From CALMNV01 sp035688975 (GTDB taxonomy: Bacteria; Actinomycetota; Actinomycetes; Actinomycetales; Dermatophilaceae), in assembly GCF_035688975.1 (NCBI RefSeq), contig NZ_DASSMH010000077.1, forward strand, positions 1 through 64,000: a stretch of DNA of 64,000 bases, in the 5' to 3' direction. Shown in pieces: positions 41,737-50,969 of this stretch. Below the pieces are notes generated by a model. The model made no database searches. It worked only from the letters and a program-made list of their open reading frames with translations, and was not told the DNA's origin. Position numbers and translations under genes: made by a program. The stretch's first letter is position 1. Each line of letters starts with the position of its first letter.

Positions 41737-41742
41737 ATTCTA
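41737..41742 (-). promoter_or_regulatory. -10 element of a leaderless his operon promoter
   Basis: TAGAAT on the minus strand, 6 nt before the first hisD ATG. Its TAG is also the stop codon of the upstream S9 peptidase gene. No convincing -35 is seen. Confidence 0.5.
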
Positions 41743-43887
41743 GGTGCCCACCTCGGAGGGGATCGCCACGGTCTCGGCCGCCGAGCGTGGCGCTGTGAGG
41801 TCGAGCAGCACGGCGGTCTCCCAGGCCCACTGCCGCCACAGGCGGTACCGCCCCGACTGGCCGCCGTGGCCGGCCGCCATCTCGGTGCGGAAGAGGACCG
41901 GGGCCGCGTCCGTCAGGTCGCGCGTGGCGTGGCGCAGCGCGGCGACCCACTTGGCCGGCTCGGTGGCGTAGACGCGGGTGTCGTGCAGGCTCGTCGTGAC
42001 GAGCAGCGCGGGGTAGCGCACGGGCGCGACGTTCTCGTACGGGGTGTAGGACTTCATGAGCGCGTAGGCCGCCGGGTCCTGCAGGGGGTTGCCCCACTCC
42101 TCCCACTCGATGACGGTGAGGGGCATCGTCGGGTCGAGGATCGTCGTGAGCGCGTCGACGAAGGGCACGGCGGCCGAGACGAAGCGGAACCGGTCGGGCG
42201 CCTGGTTCATCACGGCGCCGACGAGCAGCCCGCCGGCCGACCCGCCCTCCGCGGCCAGGCGGTCCGGGTCGACGATGCGAGAGGCCCCCAGGTGGTCGGC
42301 GCAGGCGATGAAGTCCGCGAAGGAGTTCGGTTTCGCGGCAAGCTTGCCGGCGTCGTACCACGGCCGGCCCATCTCCGACCCCCCGCGGACGTGGGCGATG
42401 GCGTAGACCCAGCCGCGCTGGAGGAGGGAGAGGCGCAGCACCGAGAACCACGGGTCGCTCGAGATGCCGTAGGCCCCGTAGCCGTAGAGGAGGCCGGGCG
42501 CCGTCCCGTCGGCCGCGACGTCGCGGTGGTGGACGACCGACACGGGGATCCGGGTGCCGTCCGGTGCCGTGGCCCACTCGCGGCGCTGCACGTAGTCGGC
42601 CGGGTCGTGGCCGCCCAGCACCTCCTGCTGCTTGAGCACGGTGAGGGACCGGGTGGCGACGTCGTAGTCGGAGACCGTCCGGGGGGTGACGAGCGACTCG
42701 TGGACGACCTGGACCGTGGACGTGGCCGTCTCCGGGTTGGACCCGACGTGGACGGCGACGACGGGCTCGTCGAGGGCGACGTCGTGGCGCTCCCCCAACC
42801 CGGTGGGCGACGAGTCGTCCCGGGCGACCACCCGCAGCGCCGTCTGGCCCTCGCGGCGCAGGCTGAGGACGAGGAAGTCGGCGAAGCCGTCCACGCCGGT
42901 GAGGTACTCGTCGGAGGTGGTGACGTCGAGCGGGCGCCACTCGTCGGCGGACGTGCTCGTCAGCGGCGCCACGGCGAGCTCGAAGTTGGGCCGCCCCGCG
43001 TTGTGGCTGACGTAGAGCCGGTCACCGACCGGCTCGACGTCGTACTCCACGCCCTGCCGTCGCGGTGCGACGACGCGCGGCGTGCCGAGCGGGTCGGCGG
43101 CGTCGAGAATGCGGTACTCGCTCGTCGTCTTGGAGCCGATGGCGATGACGATGTGCCGGTCGTCACGCGAGGAGCCCACGCCGACGAAGAACCGCTCGTC
43201 GGCCTCCTCGTGGACGAGCACGTCCGCCTCCTGCGGGGTGCCGATCTCGTGGCGCCACACCTGGTGGGGCCGCCACGCCTCGTCGACCCGGGTGTAGAAG
43301 AGGTGGCCGGCGTCGAGCGACCACGCGAGCGACCCGCCCGTGCGGCGCACCGCCTCGTCGATGACCTCGCCGGTGGCGATCCGGCGTACGCGCACGTCGT
43401 AGCGCTCGTCGCCGGTCACGTCGACGGCATACGCGAGCAGGTCGCCGGCCGGCGACGTCTCGCTCGCGCCGACGGAGTAGAAGTCGTGGCCGGCCGCCTC
43501 GGCATTCGAGTCGAGGAGCACCTCCTCACCGGCGGGCGGCTCGTCGCCCTCCAGCGTCGGCCGCTGCGGGCAGTCGGCGACGAGCACGCGGGCGTCGACG
43601 GCATACTGCTCGCCCTCGACGGTCCGGGAGTAGTACCACCAGCGGTCGTGGCGCACGGGCACCGACAGGTCGGTCTCGCGGATCCGGGAGCGCAGCTCCT
43701 GGTAGAGCTCCTCGGTCAGCGCCGCCAGGTGCTCGGTGCGGCTTGTCGCGTGGGCGTTCTCGGCCTCGAGGTGCGCGAGGAACTCCGGCGTGTCCCGCTC
43801 GGCCATCCACGCGTAGGGGTCCTCGAAGCGGTCGCCGTGGTGCTCACGGACGACGGGTGAGCGCCGGGCGACGGGGGGCTGCTGCAT
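41740..43887 (-). CDS. S9 family oligopeptidase (oligopeptidase B type)
   Basis: Prolyl-oligopeptidase family serine peptidase of 715 residues. The N-terminal part (residues 1-430) forms a beta-propeller with repeated DGR/DVR-like strands and begins EHHGDRFEDPYAWMAERD. The catalytic domain has GYGAYGIS, Ser in EGGSAGGLLVGA, Asp in TTSLHDTRV and His in EMAAGHGGQSGRY. The acidic specificity residues of OpdB suggest cleavage after Arg/Lys, but this is inference. The start ATG 43887 has a -10-like TACACT 6 nt upstream (43894-43899), so the mRNA may be leaderless. No signal peptide. Confidence 0.93.
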   Translation of the reverse strand: MQQPPVARRSPVVREHHGDRFEDPYAWMAERDTPEFLAHLEAENAHATSRTEHLAALTEELYQELRSRIRETDLSVPVRHDRWWYYSRTVEGEQYAVDARVLVADCPQRPTLEGDEPPAGEEVLLDSNAEAAGHDFYSVGASETSPAGDLLAYAVDVTGDERYDVRVRRIATGEVIDEAVRRTGGSLAWSLDAGHLFYTRVDEAWRPHQVWRHEIGTPQEADVLVHEEADERFFVGVGSSRDDRHIVIAIGSKTTSEYRILDAADPLGTPRVVAPRRQGVEYDVEPVGDRLYVSHNAGRPNFELAVAPLTSTSADEWRPLDVTTSDEYLTGVDGFADFLVLSLRREGQTALRVVARDDSSPTGLGERHDVALDEPVVAVHVGSNPETATSTVQVVHESLVTPRTVSDYDVATRSLTVLKQQEVLGGHDPADYVQRREWATAPDGTRIPVSVVHHRDVAADGTAPGLLYGYGAYGISSDPWFSVLRLSLLQRGWVYAIAHVRGGSEMGRPWYDAGKLAAKPNSFADFIACADHLGASRIVDPDRLAAEGGSAGGLLVGAVMNQAPDRFRFVSAAVPFVDALTTILDPTMPLTVIEWEEWGNPLQDPAAYALMKSYTPYENVAPVRYPALLVTTSLHDTRVYATEPAKWVAALRHATRDLTDAAPVLFRTEMAAGHGGQSGRYRLWRQWAWETAVLLDLTAPRSAAETVAIPSEVGT

Positions 43888-43932
43888 GCGCGCAGTGTAG
43901 GTGCCGCGGCTGCGGCTCCTCACGGGCGCCTC

Positions 43933-44048
43933 GACGACACCGACCGCCAGCTGATCCGCCAGCTGACGATCGGCGGGATCAACTCGCACATCAACTGGCA
44001 CGCGGCGCTGTCCTGACGACACCAGCTGCCAGTTGATCCGCCAGTTGA
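43933..44048. repeat. imperfect 34-bp direct repeats with internal dyads
   Basis: 43933-43966 and 44015-44048 match in 29 of 34 positions and both begin GACGACACC. Each holds two CCAG(C/T)TGA(T/C) words about 12 bp apart. A reversed copy, ATCAACTGG, lies between them at 43990-43998. The block fills the gap upstream of the S9 peptidase promoter. It may be a multi-site operator or a dispersed repeat. Confidence 0.6.
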
Positions 44049-44070
44049 TCTGCCGGCTGAGCCCCGGGCA

Positions 44071-44134
44071 GGTCGTCAGGGTGGCCAGGCGGCGAGGGTC
44101 CGGGGCCGGTCGTCAGGGTGGCCAGGCGGCGAGG
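44071..44134. repeat. 27-bp direct repeat duplicating the end of the RluA-type gene
   Basis: 44071-44097 and 44108-44134 are identical, offset by 37 bp. The second copy includes the last codons (LAAWPP, stop) of the gene at 44113; the first copy is a duplicate past the stop. It looks like a recent partial tandem duplication. Confidence 0.8.
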
Positions 44135-45039
44135 CTCCGGCGACTGACGAACCGGCGCCGGGTGCCGTCGACCGGGTCGTCGAACTCGAGCACCGACGCC
44201 AGCAGCTGCAGCGGCTCGGTGAAGTCGTCGTCGGGCACGTCGCGCGCGTGCGGGTAGAGCGAGTCGCCCACGATGGGGATGCCGAGCGCGCTGAGCTGGC
44301 AACGCAGCTGGTGGGTGCGACCCGTGCGCGGCACGAGCCGGTAGAGCCCGCGGTCGCCGCGCCGCCCCAGCAGCTCGACGAGCGTCTCCGCGTTGGCCGC
44401 GGCGCCGGGCACCTCGCGCGCCTGCAGCTGGCCGTGCTCCTTGACCAGGTGGCTGCGCCGGACGAGCGGGAGCTCGAGGTCCTCGCGCACCGCGGCGACG
44501 GCGAGATACTCCTTGTGCGCCCGGCCCTCGGCGAAGACGCGCTGGTAGGCACCGCGCCACCGCTGCTCGGCCGTGAGCAGGAGCACCCCGGCGGTCGGCC
44601 GGTCGAGGCGGTGTGCGGGGCTGAGCCGCGGCCGTCCCGTGAGCACGCGCGCCCGCGCCAGGGCGCTCTGCACGACGTGCCGGCCCCGCGGCATCGTCGC
44701 GAGGAAGTGCGGCTTGTCCACGACGACGACCCGATCGTCCTCGTGCAGCACGTCGATGCCGAAGGGCACGGGCACCTCCCGAGGCAGGTCCCGGTGTGCC
44801 CACACGACCGAGCGCGGCACGAAGGGCGAGTCGGGGGCCACCGGCCGGCCCTCGGCGTCCACGAACTCACCGGCTGCGAGCTTGCGGTCGACCTCCTCGG
44901 TGCCGAGGCCCGGTGCGAGCCGCTCGACGAGGTGGTCCCGCAGGCTGACCCACGGCCCGTCCTGCGGCATCCGGAACCGCTGCGCGTCGACGCCGTGCCG
45001 CGGCGGCAGCGGGGAGGCGGGGATCGCCCCGCGCGCCAC
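44113..45039 (-). CDS. RluA-family pseudouridine synthase
   Basis: A 308-residue RNA modification enzyme. The catalytic Asp is in AHRLDRPTAGVLLL (HRLDxxTSG motif) and the RTGRTHQLRCQL block binds RNA. An N-terminal S4-like helical segment (DHLVERLAPGLGTEEVDRKL) precedes the core. Which uridine it targets cannot be read from the sequence; rRNA is likely. The ATG at 45039 directly follows the upstream stop. A second in-frame Met (residue 24) is possible. Confidence 0.88.
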   Translation of the reverse strand: MARGAIPASPLPPRHGVDAQRFRMPQDGPWVSLRDHLVERLAPGLGTEEVDRKLAAGEFVDAEGRPVAPDSPFVPRSVVWAHRDLPREVPVPFGIDVLHEDDRVVVVDKPHFLATMPRGRHVVQSALARARVLTGRPRLSPAHRLDRPTAGVLLLTAEQRWRGAYQRVFAEGRAHKEYLAVAAVREDLELPLVRRSHLVKEHGQLQAREVPGAAANAETLVELLGRRGDRGLYRLVPRTGRTHQLRCQLSALGIPIVGDSLYPHARDVPDDDFTEPLQLLASVLEFDDPVDGTRRRFVSRRSLAAWPP

Positions 45040-46185
45040 TCAGTCCTCCCGCCCGGCTGGCGCCTGCACCGGGCGCACGTGCACGTCGCGCCCGAGGAAC
45101 CGGCCGTATGCCGCCGCCGCCCGCTCGACCTCGCGCCACCGTCGCGGCCCCAGACCCCGGAGGAGCTCGGCCTCGACGAGCGTCCGCCCGCCCGCCTCGC
45201 GCCGTCGCCACGTGCCGACGACCTCGCCGTCGAGGACCACCGTCGGGCGGAACTGCAGGTTGCGTCCGGGCACCACACGCTCGACGTCGGGGTCGCCGAG
45301 CACGACGTCCCTGCTGCGGTAGCCGAGGAGCAGCTCGTCCCACTGGGGCAGCAGGTGCACCCCCACGGAGCCCGAAGCCGGTGGGAGGTCTCCCCCGTGG
45401 GCGCCGTCTGCGGCATCCACGTGGCGCAGCCAGCTGCGTCCGCCCACCTCCTCCCGCACGAGCCGGCCGTCGAGCATGGCGAGCGCCTCACGAACGAAGC
45501 CCAGCGTGGCCCCGAGCCACGCGGAGACGTCGGTCTCGAGCACGGGTCCGTGACCGCGGACGTAGCGCTCGACGACGGTGACCATGGCCTCCTCCCGCGT
45601 GGGCGTGAGCGGCTTCGGCACCCAGGAGTCCACGAGCACGAAGGTCTGCTGCCGGCCCGCGACCGGCCCCTGGCACAGCTGCCCGGTCATGCAGTGGTGG
45701 GCCACGACGTGGTAGCCGCGCTGACCGGTGGGGTCGACGCCGTGCTCGCCGAGCAGCCGCATCACATCGGGCCGGCTCCTCGGCTCCCGCAGCTCCTCCT
45801 CGAAGACCCCCCGGGCGAGCTCAAGGTCGCGGTCGCTCAGCCCCAGCTGCCGACGCCGAGCGGCGGACGAGGCGATGGCCCGGCCCGCGAGCAGCCGAGC
45901 CATCCACCGCGCGTCCTCGGCGGCGACCCAGTGGATGGTGCCGCGCATGGGCCACGTGCGCACGATCTCGCGACGCCGGACCGCCTCCTCGACCTGGGCC
46001 AGCGTGAGGCCGGAGCGCACGCCGAGCGACCAGGCGCCGCTGCCGTAGTCCTGGGCCTGCAGCGCCCCGAGCCGCCGCACGACCGCCAGCGCCGCGGCTG
46101 GCGACCCGGCCGTCCCGAGAGCCGGCGAGAGCCCGAGGGCGGCCATCCGGGCGCGGCGCAGCCGCCTGCGGTCCCCGGGCCTCAT
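45040..46185 (-). CDS. HTH_42 (winged-helix) protein, AlkZ-like DNA glycosylase candidate
   Basis: A 381-residue protein of the winged-helix DNA-binding (HTH_42/DUF1006) superfamily. The block LGALQAQDYGSGAWSLGVR contains Q-A-Q, like the catalytic QxQ motif of AlkZ/YcaQ glycosylases that unhook interstrand crosslinks. Further blocks are VRTWPMRGTIHWVAAED and LPQWDELLLGYRSRD, also seen in the family. A DNA repair role is inferred from the family, not proven. The ATG at 46185 is chosen; 46215 would add 10 residues. Confidence 0.75.
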   Translation of the reverse strand: MRPGDRRRLRRARMAALGLSPALGTAGSPAAALAVVRRLGALQAQDYGSGAWSLGVRSGLTLAQVEEAVRRREIVRTWPMRGTIHWVAAEDARWMARLLAGRAIASSAARRRQLGLSDRDLELARGVFEEELREPRSRPDVMRLLGEHGVDPTGQRGYHVVAHHCMTGQLCQGPVAGRQQTFVLVDSWVPKPLTPTREEAMVTVVERYVRGHGPVLETDVSAWLGATLGFVREALAMLDGRLVREEVGGRSWLRHVDAADGAHGGDLPPASGSVGVHLLPQWDELLLGYRSRDVVLGDPDVERVVPGRNLQFRPTVVLDGEVVGTWRRREAGGRTLVEAELLRGLGPRRWREVERAAAAYGRFLGRDVHVRPVQAPAGRED

Positions 46186-46259
46186 GGCCGACCCGGCCCG
46201 GCGGCATACGGCCACCCGCCGCGGCGCTGTCCGGGCGGTCCCGGCGGGAGCGTCATGGG

Positions 46260-49200
46260 TCAGCCGAGGCAGGCGGGCCCGAGCAGCGCCTTGAGGTCGC
46301 CGAAGAGCGCGGAGGAGGCGTTGACGCGCAGGGAGTCGTCGAGCGACATGAGCACGGAACGGCCCGGCTGGGTGAGCTTCACGTGCACCTCGGTCGCGCC
46401 CGGGTGCTCGCCGAGCACGCGCTTGAGGCTCTCGGCCACCGCCGGCGTTGCCCGACCGAGCGGCAGGGTGAGCACCACCGGCCCCCGGGGCCCCTCCTTG
46501 AGGTCAGGGATCGTCAGCTCCTGAGCGAAGATCGAGATCGAGTCGTCGCGGGAGCTGACCCGGCCCTTGACCGCGCACACGGTGTCCTGGGCCAGCATCG
46601 TGGAGTAGGTGAGGTACGCGGACGGGAAGAAGAGGCACTCGACCGCGCCGTCGAGGTCCTCGACGAGGGCGATGGCCCACAGGTCGCCCTTCTTCGTGCG
46701 CTTGAGCTGCAGGCTCGTGATGAGTCCCGCCACCGTCACCGTGGTGCCGTCGGGCCGGCCCTCCTCGCCGAGGAGCGAGGCGATCGGGGTGTCGGCGTGC
46801 TGGGTCAGGATGTGCTCGATGCCGAAGAGCGGGTGGTCCGAGACGTAGAGCCCGAGCATCTCCCGCTCGAAGGACAGCAGGGTCGACTTGTCCCACTCGC
46901 TCGTCGGCACGGGGGGCAGACCGGCGAACGGGTCGATCCCGAGCGCGGGCCCGTCGTCGGGGTCGCCGAAGCCGAAGGACGCGAAGAGGCTGTCCTGGCC
47001 GATGGCTTGCTGCTTCTTGACGTCGACGAGCGCGTCGACGTAGCGGTCGTGCACCTCGACGAGCCCCCGACGGGTGTCGCCGAGCGAGTCGAAGGCGCCG
47101 CTCTTGATCAGCGACTCGATGGTCCGCTTGTTGCACACGAGCGAGTCGACCTTGTCGAGGAAGTCCTGGAACGACGTGAACGCGCCCTTGCCCTCGCGGG
47201 CCTCGATGATCCTCTCGACGACCGGCAGCCCGACGTTGCGGACCGCGGCCAGGCCGAAGCGGATGTCGGTGCCGACGGCGGCGAAGTTGGCGATCGACTC
47301 GTTGACGTCGGGCGGCAGGACCTTGATGCCCATCCGTCGGCACTCGCCGAGGTAGACCGCCGACTTGTCCTTGTCGTCGCGCACGCTCGTGAGCAGGGCG
47401 GCCATGTACTCGGCCGGGTAGTTGGCCTTGAGGTAGCCCGTCCAGTAGGAGACGAGGCCGTATGCCGCCGTGTGCGCCTTGTTGAACGCGTAGTCGGAGA
47501 ACGGCACGAGGACGTCCCAGAGGGCCTTGACCGAGGCCTCGTTGAAGCCGGCCGCCTTCATCCCCTCGGAGAAGGGGACGTACTCGGCGTCGAGGACCTC
47601 CTTCTTCTTCTTGCCCATGGCCCGGCGCAGCAGGTCGGCGTTGCCGAGGGTGTAGCCGGCGAGCTGCTGGGCGATCTCCATGACCTGCTCCTGGTAGATC
47701 ACCAGGCCGTAGGTCGTGCGCAGGATCGGCTCGAGCGCCGCGACCATCTCCGGCTGGAGCTGTCCCTTCAGCTTCGGGTCGAGCGGGATCAGCTCCTGCT
47801 TGCCGTTCTTGCGCAGGGCGAAGTTGGTGTGCGCGTTGACGCCCATCGGCCCGGGCCGGTAGAGCGCGAGGGCGGCGGAGATGTCCTCGAAGTTGTCCGG
47901 CTGCATCAGGCGCAGCAGCGAGCGCATGCCGCCGCCGTCGAGCTGGAAGACCCCGAGGGTGTCGCCGCGGCCGAGCAGCTCGTAGGTCGCCGGGTCCGTC
48001 ATGTCCCGGGACAGGGCGTCGAGGTCGATCTCCTCGCCGCGGTTGAGCCGGACGTTGTCGATGGCGTCGTCGAGGATGGTGAGGTTGCGCAGCCCGAGGA
48101 AGTCCATCTTCACCAGGCCGAGCGCCTCGCAGCTCGGGTAGTCGAACTGGGTGATGATCTGGCCGTCCTGCAGGCGGCGCATGATGGGGATGACGTCCAC
48201 CAGCGGCTCGCTGCTCATGATGACCCCGGCCGCGTGGACCCCCCACTGGCGTTTCAGGCCCTCGAGCCCGAGGGCCGTGGCGACGACCTCCTGCGCCTGT
48301 GGGTCCTCGTCGTGCACCGCGCGGAAGTCGGCCGCCTCGTGGTAGCGCTTGTGGCCGGGGTCGAAGATGCCCGCGAGCGGGATGTCCTTGCCCATGATCG
48401 CCGGGGGCATCGCCTTGGTCAGCTTCTCCCCCATCGCGAAGGGGTGACCGAGGACCCGGGCCGCGTCCTTGACGGCCTGCTTGGCCTTGATGGTGCCGTA
48501 GGTGACGATCTGGGCGACCCGCTCCTCGCCGTACTTCTCCGTGACGTAGCGGATGACCTCGCCGCGCCGGCGCTCGTCGAAGTCGACGTCGAAGTCGGGC
48601 ATCGACATGCGCTCGGGGTTGAGGAACCGCTCGAAGATGAGGCCGTGCGGGATGGGGTCCAGGTCGGTGATGCCCAGGGCGTAGGCGCACATGGAGCCCG
48701 CCCCCGAGCCACGGCCCGGCCCCACGCGGATCCCGTTTCGCTTGGCCCAGTTGATGAAGTCCGCGACGACGAGGAAGTAGCCGGCATACCCCTTGGAGAC
48801 GATGACGTCCTCTTCGTATGCCGCCTGGGTGCGGGCGTAGTCCGGCACGCCCTCGGGGAAGCGGCGCCGCAGGCCGGTCTCGACCTCCTTGATGAACCAG
48901 GACGTCTCGTCCTCGCCCTCGGGACACGGGAAGCGCGGCATGTAGCGCCCCTCGCCCTCGGTGAAGGAGACGTTGCACCGCTCGGCGATGAGCAGCGTGT
49001 TGTCGCACGCCTCGGGCAGCTCGCGCCACACGTGGCGCATCTCCTGGGCGCTCTTGAGGTAGAAGTCGTCGGCGTCGAACTTGAACCGGCCTGGGTCCAT
49101 GAGGGTCGAGCCGGACTGGACGCAGAGCAGCGCGGCGTGGGCCTTGGCGTCCTCGGCCCTGGTGTAGTGCAGGTCGTTGGTGGCCACGAGCGGCAGCCCG

Positions 49201-49865
49201 AGGTCGCGGGCGAGGCGCAGCAGGTCCCGCTGCACGCGCCGCTCGATGTCGAGCCCGTGGTCCATGAGCTCGCAGTAGACGTTGTCGGCGCCGAAGAGGT
49301 CCCGCAGCTCACCGGCGACCTCACGGGCCTCGGCGTACTGCCCGAAGCGCAGCCGGGTCTGGATCTCGCTCGACGGGCAGCCCGTCGTGACGATGAGCCC
49401 CTTGCCGTAGGTGGCGAGCAGGTCGCGGTCGATGCGCGGCCACTTCGTGTAGACCTGGTCGAGCGAGGCGACCGAGCTCATGCGGAAGAGGTTGTGCATG
49501 CCCTCGTTGTCGCGGGCGAGCATCGTCATGTGGGTGTAGGCGCCGCCGCCCGAGACGTCGTCCCGTCCGCCGTCGCCCCAGCTGACCTTGGTGCGGTCGG
49601 TGCGGGAGGTGCCGGGGGTGAGGTAGGCCTCGACGCCGATGATCGGCTTGACACCCGTGCCCTGGGCCTTCTTCCAGAACTCGTAGGCGCCGAAGACGTA
49701 GCCGTGGTCGGTCGTCGCGAGGGCCGGCATCCCCATCCGTGCGGCCTCGGTGAACAGGTCACCGATCCGGGCCGCCCCGTCGAGCATGGAGTACTCCGTG
49801 TGCACGTGCAGGTGCACGAAGCTGGGGTCGCTGCTGGTCGGCGGGGGCGCGGCTGCGGTGGACAT
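46260..49865 (-). CDS. dnaE: DNA polymerase III alpha subunit
   Basis: Replicative C-family polymerase, 1201 residues. The order is PHP domain (FVHLHVHTEYSMLDGA, residues 16-31), palm and fingers with GPGRGSGAGSMCAYALG and MPDFDVDFDERRR holding catalytic Asp residues, the beta-binding and HhH region, then an OB fold (TVTVAGLITSLQLKRTKKGD) and a C-terminal tail. DnaE1 type by length. The start ATG 49865 gives the normal N-terminus. A -10-like TAGACT lies 8 nt upstream (49874-49879), so the transcript is nearly or fully leaderless. Confidence 0.98.
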   Translation of the reverse strand: MSTAAAPPPTSSDPSFVHLHVHTEYSMLDGAARIGDLFTEAARMGMPALATTDHGYVFGAYEFWKKAQGTGVKPIIGVEAYLTPGTSRTDRTKVSWGDGGRDDVSGGGAYTHMTMLARDNEGMHNLFRMSSVASLDQVYTKWPRIDRDLLATYGKGLIVTTGCPSSEIQTRLRFGQYAEAREVAGELRDLFGADNVYCELMDHGLDIERRVQRDLLRLARDLGLPLVATNDLHYTRAEDAKAHAALLCVQSGSTLMDPGRFKFDADDFYLKSAQEMRHVWRELPEACDNTLLIAERCNVSFTEGEGRYMPRFPCPEGEDETSWFIKEVETGLRRRFPEGVPDYARTQAAYEEDVIVSKGYAGYFLVVADFINWAKRNGIRVGPGRGSGAGSMCAYALGITDLDPIPHGLIFERFLNPERMSMPDFDVDFDERRRGEVIRYVTEKYGEERVAQIVTYGTIKAKQAVKDAARVLGHPFAMGEKLTKAMPPAIMGKDIPLAGIFDPGHKRYHEAADFRAVHDEDPQAQEVVATALGLEGLKRQWGVHAAGVIMSSEPLVDVIPIMRRLQDGQIITQFDYPSCEALGLVKMDFLGLRNLTILDDAIDNVRLNRGEEIDLDALSRDMTDPATYELLGRGDTLGVFQLDGGGMRSLLRLMQPDNFEDISAALALYRPGPMGVNAHTNFALRKNGKQELIPLDPKLKGQLQPEMVAALEPILRTTYGLVIYQEQVMEIAQQLAGYTLGNADLLRRAMGKKKKEVLDAEYVPFSEGMKAAGFNEASVKALWDVLVPFSDYAFNKAHTAAYGLVSYWTGYLKANYPAEYMAALLTSVRDDKDKSAVYLGECRRMGIKVLPPDVNESIANFAAVGTDIRFGLAAVRNVGLPVVERIIEAREGKGAFTSFQDFLDKVDSLVCNKRTIESLIKSGAFDSLGDTRRGLVEVHDRYVDALVDVKKQQAIGQDSLFASFGFGDPDDGPALGIDPFAGLPPVPTSEWDKSTLLSFEREMLGLYVSDHPLFGIEHILTQHADTPIASLLGEEGRPDGTTVTVAGLITSLQLKRTKKGDLWAIALVEDLDGAVECLFFPSAYLTYSTMLAQDTVCAVKGRVSSRDDSISIFAQELTIPDLKEGPRGPVVLTLPLGRATPAVAESLKRVLGEHPGATEVHVKLTQPGRSVLMSLDDSLRVNASSALFGDLKALLGPACLG

Positions 49866-49996
49866 CGTGGACGAGTCTACGGCCGCCCGGGGACACTGAC
49901 CGGCGTCGCCCGGGCCGCCACGCGGGTGGCCGATCTGAGCAGACGTCAGCGACATGTCCCGGCGGTGGCGGCATACCACGTCCGTCGGCACATGGT

Positions 49997-50024
49997 GGGG
50001 ACGGGAGCACCACTCCCGGACCCC
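49997..50024 (-). terminator. terminator-like hairpin after rluD
   Basis: CGGGAG (50002-50007) pairs with CTCCCG (50013-50018) and flanking GGGG/CCCC extend the stem around a small internal mismatch. It starts 4 nt past the rluD stop and precedes the dnaE promoter. Confidence 0.55.
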
Positions 50025-50027
50025 GGC

Positions 50028-50969
50028 TCACAACGTGGCGACGACGTCCAGCGCGTGCTGCAGGTCGGGCGGGTAGGGACTCTCGAAGTGCACGTACTCG
50101 CCGGTGCGCGGGTGCTCGAAGCCGAGGCCCACCGCGTGCAGCCACTGCCGGTCCAGCCCCAGCCGCGCTGCGAGCCGCGGGTCCGCGCCGTAGAGCGGGT
50201 CACCGACGCACGGGTGGTGCAGGGCGGCGAAGTGCACGCGGATCTGGTGCGTCCGGCCCGTCTCCAGGTGGATGTCGAGCAGGCTCGCGTGCCGGTAGGC
50301 CTCGATGACCTCGTAGTGGGTGACCGACGGCTTGCCGCTCTTCATCACCGCGAACTTGTAGTCGTGCGCCGGGTGCCGGCCGATGGGCGCATCGACGGTC
50401 CCGACCACCGGGTCCGGCAGCCCTTGGACGAGGGCGTGGTAGGTCTTGTCGACGCTGCGGCTGCGGAAGGCGTGCTTGAGGCGCGAGTAGGCCGACTCAC
50501 TCTTCGCGACGACCATGAGCCCGGAGGTGCCGACGTCGAGGCGGCTGACGATGCCTTGGCGCTCGGCGGCTCCCGACGTCGCGATCCGGTAGCCGGCCGC
50601 CGCGAGGCCGCTGACGACGTCCGGTCCTTTCCAGCCGACGCTGGGGTGCGCTGCGACGCCGATGGGTTTGTCCACGACGACGATGTCCTCGTCGTCGTGC
50701 ACGATAGTCATGCCGGGCACGGGCTCGGCGACGACCTGCGCGCGGGTCGACTCGGTGTCTGCGGGGGCTGCGGGCAGCTTGACCTCGAGCATCGACCCCG
50801 CACTCAGCCGCTGCGACTTGGCGACCGCGGAGCCGTCGACGACGACGTGGCCGTCGGCGGCGAGGTCGGCGGCCCGGGTCCGCGAGAGACCGAAGAGCCG
50901 GGCGATCGCGGCATCGACGCGTTCGCCGTCGAGCCCGTCGGGCACGAGGACGGTCCGCACGTCAGGCAC
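50028..50969 (-). CDS. rluD: RluD-type 23S rRNA pseudouridine synthase
   Basis: A 313-residue pseudouridine synthase. An S4 domain (SRTRAADLAADGHVVVDGSAV, residues 29-49) precedes the catalytic core. The core has IVVVDKPIGVAAHPS, catalytic Asp in GIVSRLDVGTSGLMVV and ETGRTHQIRVHFAA. Members with this architecture, next to lspA, modify helix 69 of 23S rRNA. The GTG at 50969 overlaps the lspA stop by 8 nt. Confidence 0.93.
   Translation of the reverse strand: MPDVRTVLVPDGLDGERVDAAIARLFGLSRTRAADLAADGHVVVDGSAVAKSQRLSAGSMLEVKLPAAPADTESTRAQVVAEPVPGMTIVHDDEDIVVVDKPIGVAAHPSVGWKGPDVVSGLAAAGYRIATSGAAERQGIVSRLDVGTSGLMVVAKSESAYSRLKHAFRSRSVDKTYHALVQGLPDPVVGTVDAPIGRHPAHDYKFAVMKSGKPSVTHYEVIEAYRHASLLDIHLETGRTHQIRVHFAALHHPCVGDPLYGADPRLAARLGLDRQWLHAVGLGFEHPRTGEYVHFESPYPPDLQHALDVVATL

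Noticed and set aside
39236..42940. A 1234-codon frame that looks like a fusion ending in hisC
   Set aside because: Only the last 383 codons resemble a protein family; the rest is an out-of-frame shadow of hisD and the S9 peptidase. hisC starts at GTG 40384.
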